This document shows, one piece after another, positions 24,246 to 35,143 of a DNA stretch of 64,000 bases (positions are counted from its first letter, which is position 1; every line of letters starts with the position of its first letter). Origin of the DNA: Capsicum annuum (taxonomy: Eukaryota; Streptophyta; Magnoliopsida; Solanales; Solanaceae); the NCBI RefSeq assembly GCF_002878395.1, contig NC_061114.1, forward strand, positions 168,862,883 through 168,926,882, given 5' to 3'. The translations under genes were made by a program, and so were the position numbers. Below the pieces are notes generated by a model that did no database searches, was not told where the DNA came from, and saw only the letters and a list, made by a program, of their open reading frames with translations.

Positions 24246-25822
24246 TGTTGGACCAAGCGCACACACAAGTGTACGTAGTATCTTCAAGTAGTAAAGTGGC
24301 CTTAAATAAAGCTGAATATTAATCCCTCAGGGACTTGTGTTGATAACTATCTAATTCAAGTTTAACTGTTGAGATTAAATTAGAGCAATCTTAACCAAAA
24401 GAGTTTGAGTGTTTATAATTAAAAGTAAACTAAAAGAATGCGGAAAAGTAAAGACTTTGGACAATCAATGGGTAAAAACCCGAGGTTAAATCACTACTAA
24501 CAATCATACTAAGCTATTGAACTTTAATGGTAAGATTACTTATCTTGTTTGTTGATTCGCAGGGTTTATCGTATGATCATGGTCTCCCGACCTCTAATCT
24601 TCTATCTAACTAGACATTACAACTACATCGTTGAGCGAGGATGTAATAATCTATTTAGATGCATTAAGATATCATCCTGCAAGTGAACCAAACAAGGATT
24701 CTAGGGATATCCCTATCCTAGATGCTAATTCAAATTCCTTATTTATAAAAGAATAAGAACCTTTCTCTATTTACCCTCATGTTTTATCCTCTTATCCCTC
24801 TCCTGGGCTCACAAGACGACACTATATGTATTCTAAGGGTTATAAATCCTTAAAATAGTTATAAAAGGTATAAAAAAACAACCAAATATTACAAGTAATC
24901 AAAACAAAATCAATTCAAAGCAATAGTAATCATGTTCTTGGCTTTAACCCTGGAAAGGGAGCATTTAGCCACTAATGGACATAACCATAATCACCATAGA
25001 TGAATACATGATAAAATCAATGTCTTCCAATGTGTGTAACATCAAGTTCAAGTGTCTTATTTATAGGAGGACAAAACTATCAATTTTTGCACTAGGTACG
25101 CATTGCAGAGCTCATAGCGGGGACTACGGTGTGAGACATGCCCTTATCTTTGAGACATACTATTTTGGGTCCATTATGAAGTTATCTATCTATGGAACAC
25201 GCTTCATAGCTATATATTGGGTCATATACGCGCCATGGATATCCAAAGTGTCCGTTTTACGTCAAATCTTGTCTCGTGCTTTTGTTGATCCATTCCAAGC
25301 CTTTTTCAATTGTTTCCACTTGATTTCCAACTTGTATATAATTCATATATAATAATCATCATCAACTCACCAAGCATATTATAGCATTAAACACCCCAAA
25401 TTAGATCTCAAAACAACACACAATCTGTAACGGTGAACTAGAAGCTTAAGCTTAGAATTAGTTTCGTCCTATTAATCTTTAGCTTAGTGTTTTGACTCTT
25501 AGATTGATTCAATTAAACCTTGAGCAGTATAAACAAATTGTTCCACACATAATTATACAATTATACCATTAGGAACTCATTAAACCTATTAGAATTCATC
25601 GTGATCAACTAGAACAACACCTAGCTCAAGATAGTAAAACTAGTTTCCTCATTTGAACTTTAAGTGACCCAATTAAGTACAAACTTGTTTGAACTACGCC
25701 GTGAACATTGTATTCAAATACTTAAATATTCGATTATCAAATATATCATTATTAACACATTATGCACATAATTTTTCCTTAAAACAAGGCTAAATAAGCT
25801 AGGATAACAATACTAAGGTGCA
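24246..25822 (-). repeat. Element F 5' LTR
   Basis: Begins TGTTGGACCAAGCGCAC next to the primer site. The right border is uncertain. I place it at 25822 (TGCA), where readable integrase of element E starts immediately; alternatives with CAACA ends are 25418 and 25619. There is no second copy in the window to align with. The sequence is AT-rich, with a CpG-containing stretch at 25090-25240. Confidence 0.55.
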
Positions 25823-27760
25823 TAAATCCACCTCAGATCAAACACCGCAAATAATGGGCCTCCACAATAGTACATATTGCCAAATCATTCACTCTAGGAA
25901 CACAAATCTGCCTATTAATTATCAAAATACCCTCCTATCTAAAAATCACCTCCTTAGAATCACCTCATATCATCTAATCTCTTATTATACACAACTTGTC
26001 ATTTTCAATATGGAAATCTTAAAACTACTTTATCGGCAAGGACCTCACCTACACTTACAAGAACACTACCCAACTCAGAGATATCAAGATGCACGAAACT
26101 ATTAGCCTACCATTGAACCTCCTTGACTAATAGCCTCACTTCAACACTAAAAAATTCAAGACTACCCATACTAATCACCTTCCTGCTCAAGGCATCCTCC
26201 ATAATATTGGCCTTGCCTGGGTGATGTAGGATAGTCATACCATAATTTTTAACAACTCAAACCACCTGCATTGTCTCAAATTCAACTCTTTTTTCTTGAA
26301 TATATACTAAAGATTGGAATGATATATGTACACCTCACAATAAACTCCATACAAATAGTATCACCACCTCACAATGAACCTCATACAAATAGTTCTACCA
26401 CAACTTAAATAAGAATACAACCATTGCTAACTCCAAATCATAAGTAGTGTAATTTCTCTCATGTATATTCAACTACCTCAGCGCCTATGCTATCACCTTA
26501 TTTTTTGAATAAACACACCACCAAATTTAATATCAAAAGCAGCACAAACTAAAAACTATATTCTTTTGAGTCAACTGAGTCATGGGAGCTGCAATGTAAG
26601 AGAAACCCTGCACAAACTGACTATAATAGCCTACCAACCTAATAAAGTTCTAAATATTTGAGGGTTAAGTAGGACGTGACCTAAGTTGAACCACCTAAAC
26701 CTTAGGCGGATTGACCATGATACTATCCTTTGACACTACATGTCCAAATAATGCAACAGAACTAATCCAAAATTAACACTTAGAAAACTTAGCATATAAC
26801 TTCTCATCCCTCAACCTCTAGAGTACAATCCTCAAATTTATTGCATAATCCACCTCGCTCTTAGAATACACCAAAATGTTGTCAATGAACATAATCACAA
26901 ATAAATCAAGATAAAGCTAAAACACCTTATTAATAAACTCCATAAATGTTTTTGAGGCATTAGTCAATCCAAATGACATAACCAAGAACTCATAGTGGCC
27001 ATATCTAGTCCAAAAAAACTATCTTAGGAATATCTGAAGCCCCATTCAACTGATGATAAAATATCCTTAATTCAATCTTCAAAAACACAAAAGCAACCTA
27101 AAATTTATCAAACAAGTCATCAATACAGGGTAGAGGATACGTATTACTTATATTTATCTTGTTCAACTTCTGATAATCAATGTACATCCTCATGGACCAA
27201 TATTTTTTCTTTATAAATAATACTGAAGCACCCCTAGGTGATATATTTTGTCGAATAAACCCCTTAAAAAATCTTGAAGGTGGTCTTTCAATTCCTTTAA
27301 CTCACCGGTGCCATTCTATAAGGAGCAATATAAATGAGCTTAGAGCTTGGCTCTAAATCAATAACAAAATCAATGTCTCTATCGGGGGAACACTTCAAAG
27401 ATTATAAGAAATACATCCATGGACTCCCTAACTACCTTTACTGACTCCAAAGAAGGTTTCTTGGTACTAGTATCATGAACATAAGCCAAATATGATAGAC
27501 ACCTTTTCTCAACTAACAATTAATCATGAATGAATAAAATGACCTTTTTAGAATACAAAATTTGAGTACATATCCACTCCAACCTCTAATGATCAGGCAT
27601 AGCCAAAGTAATCATCTTAGCATGACAATCCAAGGCAGCATAATAGGGAGAAAGCCAATACATGACCAAAATCTTATAAAAATTAATCATATCAAGGATA
27701 ATCAAATCTAACCAAGTATTACACCCCAAATAGAATATACAGTATTAGTACACCCAATCC
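25823..27760 (-). pseudogene. Pol remnant of element E (protease, RT, RNase H, start of integrase)
   Basis: Pieces in order on the minus strand: protease C-half at 27730-27590 (MYWLSPYYAALDCHAK); RT entry at 27380-27300 (DRDIDFVIDLEPSSKLIYIA, PYRMAP); RT at 27270-27110 ([40 protein letters not shown]); RT catalytic box at 26878-26889 reading FIDN instead of FIDD; RNase H tail at 26300-26160 (NYGMTILHHPGKANIMEDAL); integrase zinc entry at 25930-25830 (ICVPRVNDLA, EAHYLR). Many stops and frame changes. The second catalytic RT aspartate is lost. Confidence 0.85.
26331..26398. repeat. 34-base tandem duplication in RNase H of E
   Basis: CACCTCACAATAAACTCCAT... at 26331 and CACCTCACAATGAACCTCAT... 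at 26365, period 34, a few mismatches. Confidence 0.85.
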
Positions 27761-27959
27761 ATCACTAAAGAATAACCTACTAAGGTATATACACGAATAA
27801 GAATGACTATATACTAACATATCATATCAAGTTGGAAGCAAAGTATGTAGACACGTAGGAGAAGTAGAACAAGGATCAAATAACATTCAAGAAGGTTGAT
27901 GACAAACTTAGTTAATACCTATAATAACTGCATTAGAAATCTCTATCTCATACTACCCT

Positions 27960-29351
27960 AGGAAAGCATAAGCTCTACATATATAGCCTATGTCTCTCCT
28001 CTACCACCTTCTCTACTAGTAGGTGGTGGGGCTCTACCTCTCTGAGATATACCCTACCCCTTAACTAAAGGTGTTGTTGCTCTAGTAAGAGCTTGATGAC
28101 TATGATGTGGACCTTTTTCTCTATACACTAGACAGTCTCTCAAAAGATAATCTGGATTACCAATCATAATAGGACCTGGGAGCCATCACTATTGAGAGTG
28201 ATTTGAATATCCAATATGGCGACCACAACCTAAAAATCACTAAGATAAACCTTGTAAAGCTTGTCCTAATCCATAAGAACTATGAATTGGATGCCCACCC
28301 ACTGATGCCAACATCTCTTATTGAACTAGTATGCTATGCTTAGGGGGAAATCTCATTTAATTGAACTCATACATCTAAAAGAGATACTATTAAATTAACC
28401 TAAACTGCAGGACCTCTTGTCCATTAGATTTACACACTTCTTGTGGTGCATTAACTCAAACTCCTTATCTAACTCAACTACCCTCTAAAGATAACACCTA
28501 GACTACTCTACGATAAATAAGTCCTATTTGATACTAAGGGTCAAACCTTACATAAAGCTCATAAAAATCTCAGCCTCATGTGTCAAATGATCAAACTAGT
28601 GTTTATGTTTCTCTCATAAGATTTAAGGGAAGAACCTATTAACAAAATCTTGTGCAAACATAGTAGAACCTATTATCCTGTAATCAATATAAGAGAAGCA
28701 CCACTATTTAGAGGGACCACACATTTCCAAGGCAACATAATTAACCCCATGAGAATTAATTAATCCCAGACTCTAGAGTCTCTCACAAAAATTGACCAGA
28801 AACACATAAGCTTCCTTACATTGATCACCTTAAAATAATTATGGATCTATCTTTTTAAATTTCTCAAATCCTCATTGCTCTTTATCATGCATAGTTTCCC
28901 TAACCCCACCAGTGCTCCTACCCATGGTAAATATGTACCATTATACCTCAATTCTAGTTAAATCGTTGGACCTTGATAAATTAAAAAAGCCTATTGATCT
29001 AGATTTTAGGCTCCCATCCTAGTTTGTAAACCCTATGGAGTACCCATTGATCAAGATCCCTAGGCTATACTCTTCAAAAGACCCAAAACCCTAAGCAAGG
29101 TAACTTGAAGAACCAATAAAGAAATAAATCATGGGGGTGCCTCACCTAAACCCACATCATTAGTTGTAAACTTAGCATCAACATTACTACCACAAACTCA
29201 TCCTCGCCCTATCAGTAATCTAAGTGGCTCTCTGAGCTCTCTCTATCATAGGTTATGCCCCTATTATGTTCCTTGCTACATCTGCTAATCCCAACTCAGG
29301 CAACTAGCTTGAGCGCTGGTACGAGCTCTTGACTATACTTCTTAGAGGCAT
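27960..29351 (-). pseudogene. Gag remnant of element E
   Basis: Start ATG at 29351 (MPLRSIVKSSYQ, then a stop). Scattered Gag traces follow to about 28000; a zinc-knuckle relic near 28180-28120 keeps LLRDC and little else. Assigned from position between the leader and protease. No intact domain can be read. Confidence 0.6.
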
Positions 29352-29416
29352 GAGTCCTCAACAACTGTGATAGAATAAGATAATAATTTTAATATTTCAA
29401 GCTGAAGGGTTAATAT

Positions 29417-29421
29417 TGCAC
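29417..29421. repeat. Left target-site duplication of array H
   Basis: TGCAC before the first H LTR; the partner is TGCTC at 47309-47313 (4 of 5). Confidence 0.75.
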
Positions 29422-30080
29422 TATAATGGCCCTTTAGGTCATTTCCTTGATTTGCATGTATTTCTAGCATTTTGAGCCTTCTGACAATGGCCACTCATTA
29501 ATGACTTACTAGAATTATTGGTCCAATGACTGGATAGTTTATTTAGATTTTAGGCTCATTTCCTTATTTTAAGTTTTCGCTAGTTAGGATTTGGTGTCAG
29601 AACAAAACTACTAGTTTATCATCTTGTCTTCAAATTCTAACTATGCCAGCAGCTCTAGAATATCAATTTTAGGCTAGGTAGACCTTGTTTTGGGTCCTAA
29701 GGCACCCGGGCTCATTTCGACCTATTGGGCAAAAAGTTAAGAAAATAGAATATAGATATGGGACCCACATTTGGTTGATAAGACCTCGGAAGGAAAATTT
29801 GATTGCTTGATTGAGTTTGAAATATTGTATTTAATATGGATACATATTTTATTTGTGTATATGGGATTTTGGATAAATCTTGAGGCCTTGGCAAAGACTT
29901 AGAAGATTTCCAAGTATTCAGCTATCGTCAGGTGCCGTGGCTATCACCCTCTTTGGGCTGTGATCATTATGGTACAATAGCACTTAAGAAGTCACAATCA
30001 CTACCTTTGGTGAAGCCACAAGATATGACGATCGCACACTTGTCCTATTCCGATAGAGACATCTAATTACTTGGTCCGGG

Positions 30081-30089
30081 TATATAAAG
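30081..30089 (+). promoter_or_regulatory. TATA box of H LTR 1
   Basis: TATATAAAG, followed about 30 bases later by a pyrimidine-rich CTCATTCCTCACTC stretch suited to a transcription start. The same arrangement recurs at 35785-35793 and 44455-44463. Confidence 0.7.
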
Positions 30090-31426
30090 TGCTTTATCCA
30101 TAATTTTGCTCATTCCTCACTCTTTTCTTAAGATTAAAGCACTAAAAGAGAGGTAACACTTAATATTAATCTTGTAGATGCTTTGGGGAGTTTGGTTATC
30201 CATTAACCCATGATTTCCCGTCAAATTCATGGTAGGATTCCTTTAAATTCATAGAAATTAGGGCTTTAAATTCCTAAATATGAAGGGTTGACTTAAGACC
30301 CAATTTAAGCTTAATTTGTGCTCAACTTTGAATCACAACATCTATATCCTTCAAGAAACCTTATGACGAGTTCCATCTGGAATTCTGTTAGCAGGTCTCG
30401 CAGGCTAGTTCTTGACCAAAATTTGACTCGACCCTTAGTATAACAACATGGGTCTCATTTACTCCTAATGATGCATAGATTATGATTTTTACAATATGGT
30501 GGCATTTTGGAGATCGTGGAGTGAAGATAGATGTTATATGGATAATTTAAGATTTATGGTTCATCTTTAAGGTAGGCTTCTTTCTACTTTTCTTCCCAAG
30601 ATGATGTGTTTTATATATTTCATGTGAATGTGAATGTTAAGGTTGATTATGGGTAGAATACCATGACTTAGTCTTGATTATTAAAGTTTTGAGGATTAGA
30701 AGAGGGTTCCTCCATCCCACTTTAGGCTAAGACTTGCATTAGCCCTTACGAACTTACTTATGGATGTTAGGTATGTTTGCAACTAATAATCCTTTAGTAT
30801 GAATTTACTTCATGAATGAATGAATGGTGATGGTTTTTCCCTAAATTATGATGTATGGCCTATAGATATGTTATGCCTCACGGATATGCTGTGGCTTATG
30901 GATATATTTATGGAAATGAGTTCTAAATATTCTGTGGGCTTAAGGTTGAGATCTTAATATTGTAAATATTCCAGACATATTATTAGGCCCAAGGCCATGC
31001 TATGATAATGGTTGGATTCCAAAAAGTATACATCCTTGTGAATGATGTGGCCATAGTTATAGACATGTTGATATTTCTGATTTCATTATATGAATAGTGG
31101 TGATGGCGTCAATAGAATTGGCATGATTCTTAAAATGGTAAATGGTATGATTCCAACTAAAATAGGATTTTACTACTGGTTTCCAAAAAGAGATAAAATT
31201 TTATTTTTTATCCTTTTTAATTATTTTTTTCATCACAGGAATCGTACCACCTTGATGGGTGATTTATGTGCATTGAGATTGAAAATAGTGTTTTAAAGAT
31301 ATGTTTGAGGTGGATTCCAGTCTATGATTTTAATACTATTGATTACTCTAATCTTGAGAGAATCTGATCTTTTTTACACTCTTATATAGATTTAGACCCA
31401 AAGTTTACCCTGGGCAATGGATTTTT

Positions 31427-31650
31427 TATCACTTCTTTATTTTAGAAACTGTGCGATGGTATCAAGGTATTGCAAATACCTCCCATATCATATCTTTTAT
31501 TTTAGAGACTGTGCGATGGTCTCGAGGGTTATGCTTTGACCTACAGTATCACATCTTTTATTTTAGATACTATGGAATAGTCTCAGTGATTATCTGATGA
31601 CCTCCTATATCACATCATTATTATAGAGGTTTTCCAATGGCCTGGGATAC
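31427..31650 (+). repeat. 61-base tandem hairpin repeats in H LTR 1
   Basis: About 3.7 units starting near 31427, 31486, 31547 and 31608. Each unit has the form TATCACATCTTTTATTTTAG + GAGAC-TGTGCGATG-GTCTC + GAGGGTT..., with two small hairpins. The copy at 31505-31523 has a perfect 5-base stem and nine-base loop. Confidence 0.85.
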
Positions 31651-32770
31651 TACTTATGGCTTTACAAATTTTATTTTTAGGCATTCATTCTTCCATGCGC
31701 ATTGCCTATTGCTAGTATGTGCCTATATCTATTAGCTTTATGGATGTTTGTATAGGTATGGGTGATGATTATATCTTTTGGTGTGTTGTATGATGATTAA
31801 ACCTTTTGAGCCTGGAGTGATGGGGGTACGTAAGAGGATCGATTAGGTATTATTTGTCCAGACTAGTCGATTACTCATGGTATCATTTCTGTTGTTATTA
31901 TTGTTGTAATGATCATTGTTCTAGTTAGCTTGTGATAACTTTTTTAATGATCTGGTATTGAGATTTAAGGTATGATTCTGGCCCTTTTACCTTATTTATA
32001 TATCTTTATTCATGCTTGTCTCATGATTAGACAGAGGGATTACAAACCTTGAGTAGTTAGTACTAAATCCTGCAAGGATTATGAGGTCTTAAAATGAGGA
32101 TATGATATTGTAGGCTATACATCCATCTTTTGCCTTCATTTTGTATATTGGCTAGTGATATACAGTATAGTGTTGAGATTTCTATGCATCGCTGGAATAG
32201 GATAGTTATCCTTACTATTTCACTAGTTTTGTTATATAGTTGTTGGATATTTGGGTCTAGTTCCATTTATATTTATATGTTTATATATTTGCATTATCTT
32301 TAGAGCTCAGTAGACAATTTCCTACTAGGTACCACATGTTTGGTACTCACACTATACTTTTGCAACATACTGATCATAGTACAGGTCATCGTTGGTGTTG
32401 TGTGCATCGTGCATTCTGTGGAGAATCCATGGTTTGGAAACATAGGGTGAGTGCCTAACAATTAGAGTATTACTTTCCTTCCTCATATATACTAAACTAG
32501 TCTCTATGTTGTATTTCGAAGATGAGTTGTAATAGTGTAATTCCCTTATTATTTTATTTTTGTACTCTTATTATATTAGAAGCTCTAATACTGATACCAT
32601 CGGGTTTAAGGATTTCTATGTATGTTAGTCTTTTATTTCATCTATTCAGCATTATTCCCTCTATTCTTATAGTAGTCCTTTACTAGTAGTTCTGGACTAC
32701 GGGCAGGGCTTGCCTACTAGCGGGTTATAGTAAGATCCATCTTGATCCAAAAAATTGGGTAGTGAAAAAT

Positions 32771-32783
32771 TGGTATCAGATCC
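32771..32783 (+). promoter_or_regulatory. Primer-binding site of H unit 1
   Basis: TGGTATCAGATCC just after LTR 1; one mismatch to the initiator-Met site TGGTATCAGAGCC. Confidence 0.85.
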
Positions 32784-33375
32784 TAGGTTCACAGGTGTAT
32801 TAGTACAAGAGCTAAATATTTAGTAAAGTCTTACGGATCGGTGCAGAGTCATTCGTAACCTATCTACGAGAGGCTATAGGGACATTCTTAAGAAATTCAT
32901 TTCTTGAATCCTTGTCATGTGTCTGTATTTCTTTGAGACTCAAGAACATTCTTTGAATTTATTCTATCCCAGAAGAAAATATAAGGTTGTCGACAGATAT
33001 GGATGAGACTTTAGCATGCATTTCTAGAAGTTTCAGTATAATATCAGACTAGAGAGTCAGTGATGGATATCAAAGATCTTCAGCATCATCCAAAGGATTT
33101 AGGGACCGCTCAGGCTCTAGTAGAGCTCATGACTATTTTAGCCCCTTTTAGGTTTAGCATTGGGGATCTTGAGTCTAATTGAAGATGCCTCATAGTCTGG
33201 GATGACATCTGATTTATCAAGTAGTTTTTAGGCCAGAGTTGGATTTATTGGTATTAATCATGGTTCTTTATTAGTTTTAGAGTACAAGATTGGGTTTCTT
33301 GCATGGGCCAGACACATTGTAATGCTATATCATGAAGAGCAGGAGATAGTGCAAGGATTTATTTAAGGTTTCACA

Positions 33376-33456
33376 TTGCCACTCCACTTGGCATCGAAGT
33401 ACTTGCCACTCCACTTGGCGTTAGAGCACTTGCCACTTCACTTGGCATTGGATCAC
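33376..33456 (+). repeat. 27-base tandem repeat, three copies
   Basis: TTGCCACTCCACTTGGCATC... repeated at 33376, 33403 and 33430, a multiple of three, and open in the Gag-like frame as LPLHLASKY / LPLHLALEH / LPLHLALDH. Internal region 2 has only one degenerate copy at the matching place (near 39140-39165). Confidence 0.95.
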
Positions 33457-35143
33457 TTGATAGTAGCTGGGTATTCCTTATCTTAGGTTATTTGTTATGC
33501 AAAGTCCATAAAGAGAGGATGTATTAAGACTTATAAAGGTAGAGGTAAGAGGCCATGCCATCAGTATAGTGCTATTGGTATTTCAACTTAGAGTAAAGAT
33601 CCTTCCAATGGAGGTATGCCTTTACTTGCAGCCTATCAGCTCTATATGGGTAGTATTTCAGATTATGAGAATCTCTCAGATTAGTCATAGTGGTTGTGGA
33701 AGTCAGGGTTCTCTTCAAACCTTACAGAGTTTTTGGTATGAGCCTTTAAGCCATGGTAGCCATTCTAGATTAGAGTGTGTAGCACCTCGAGGTATTCTAG
33801 ACACTTGTTTTAATTGTAGTGGGATGGGGCACTAGTCTAAAGAGTGACTTTGGTGAGGAATTATTGGTTGTTCATATCATTCAAATCAGTATCATAGTGT
33901 CGTGGCATTTTAAGTTAGAGATTGTGCGCTTGGTACCTCAGTTGATAATTTAGTCGATTAGTTTGAGTTTGGATCCATTTAGATTTATTCTCCCATAGAT
34001 TTTCAAGCATGTGATTGTAGATTTCACCATGGTATATGTGTTTTTATTTTCGTATTTACTTTTTACATTTATGTGTAGTGGGGTCTTTGTATCAATCGAT
34101 GATTATATGCTTTGGTGAATTCATATTGGCAGTTGTGTGCCTTGTTATTGGATTGATGATTATATGGATACTCCCGTGTATTATTTCTTTTAGTAGTGGA
34201 AGGGATAAATCTATGTTGAAATTTTTCTCCCTATGGGTGTAGCTTTTGGGATCGAGTCCCATTTACCTTGGCATATTGGCCTTATTATTGCCCTAGAGTG
34301 GTACTTGTGGTTCATTTTTATTTTTGTACCACATGTTTATTATATTGATGGTTATATTGTGATTGTTGTTATTATTATTATAATTTGATGTAATTGATCC
34401 CCGTTTGGTTGATGGCTACACTGATAGCACCTAGTTAGAATTCTATCCCTTGTCAGTCTAATTCGGTGGCTTGAGCAACTTTAGCTAGAATAGGGGATTT
34501 TCTTTTCTATAGCAAGGTGAGGTTGGTTTTTTTCCTCTGTTGTTGGCTATGCTAGATTAATTATGGAGTAGATTGTGGTAGTGAAGGTAATCTAACCTTC
34601 TGTGGTTCTGTTATAGTTCTAGACTTAGAGATTTAGTTATATCACCCATTTTGAGTTTGGGATTCTGAGACTTGCCTCCTCGGTTGTGAAGGTCTTTGCA
34701 TTTTCTATCTCTTTTTATGTAGCTAATTTTAAGCTTGGATAGTTTAGGGTCCGTTATTAACTTTTGGCTATCTCATTGCGCGATAGTGGTTTGATATTAT
34801 TATCGAGATATCTTGCATTCATCTCTTAGATTTGTCAGTTTGTGTAGGTATCGAGATGGTATCAGTGTGTTTTAGTTTAGGCTTATATGCATCAGCCTTT
34901 TTTGGCTCAGTTGGAGTCCTGTTGATGGTTGATAGTTGAGTTCTGATTATTTGGAAGTAAAGTGAGAGAGATGGTTGAAAAAGAGATACTTGTGGAAGAA
35001 TTCCTTGGAAGTTCTCTCTCTTTATGGAGGTTTTCGAAAAGTTGTGCTTGGAGCATGCGGGCCCAGTACCTCAAGCTTTTAAGCCTTTGAAATCTTTCTA
35101 TACATTGTCTTTTAAGGATGAAAGTCCTTTTTATAGTACATAT

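Larger units (their letters stand above)
17826..25822 (-). mobile_element. Element F: Athila-like gypsy element without polymerase
   Basis: A minus-strand element recognised by a tRNA-Asp type primer site next to an LTR, an Athila-type gag-protease and a long AT-rich 3' region. It is interrupted by element G (18220-21028) and cut at 17825 by element A. No RT, RNase H or integrase can be read between the protease (ending about 21861) and the 3' region, so this looks like a gag-pro derivative that relied on others or an internally deleted copy. It appears to be inserted into the integrase of element E at about 25823. Confidence 0.75.
25823..29421 (-). mobile_element. Element E, left part (very old gypsy internal region)
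   Basis: Heavily decayed minus-strand gypsy pol and gag. It is broken on the left inside the integrase zinc region by element F and on the right, in the leader before gag, by array H. Its leader and 5' LTR continue at 47309-48946. Among the oldest sequences in the window by decay and by being the host of three layers of insertions. Confidence 0.8.
29422..32767 (+). repeat. Array H, LTR 1
   Basis: Starts TATAATGGCCC (TG now TA) and ends in GTAGTGAAA. Contains the CpG module (29925-30060), TATA box TATATAAAG (30081-30089), 61-base tandem repeats with hairpins (31427-31650), and a GTACC/GGTAC hairpin (32329-32346). It lacks the region with the TA/TG microsatellite seen in LTR 3. Confidence 0.88.
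32768..35143 (+). pseudogene. Array H internal region 1 (gag remnant, no pol)
   Basis: After the primer site comes a leader, then a decayed Gag region with a zinc knuckle at 33806-33847 reading C-F-N-C-x4-H-stop-x3-stop: the fourth ligand codon is TGA. The upstream Gag stretch carries a 27-base tandem repeat (33376-33456). From about 33850 to 35140 I find no RT, RNase H or integrase motif. It ends GGATGAAAGTCCTTTTTATAG, where a polypurine tract would be expected but is not recognisable. Compared with internal region 2 it lacks about 1.1 kb near 34838. Confidence 0.75.

Noticed and set aside
25419..25822. Separate non-coding spacer between F and E
   Set aside because: More simply the promoter-distal part of the F LTR, because readable E integrase begins right at 25823; the border remains uncertain.
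33376..33456. Three 27-base repeats as a small CRISPR array
   Set aside because: Copies are contiguous without spacers, lie in a Gag frame and in a plant retroelement.
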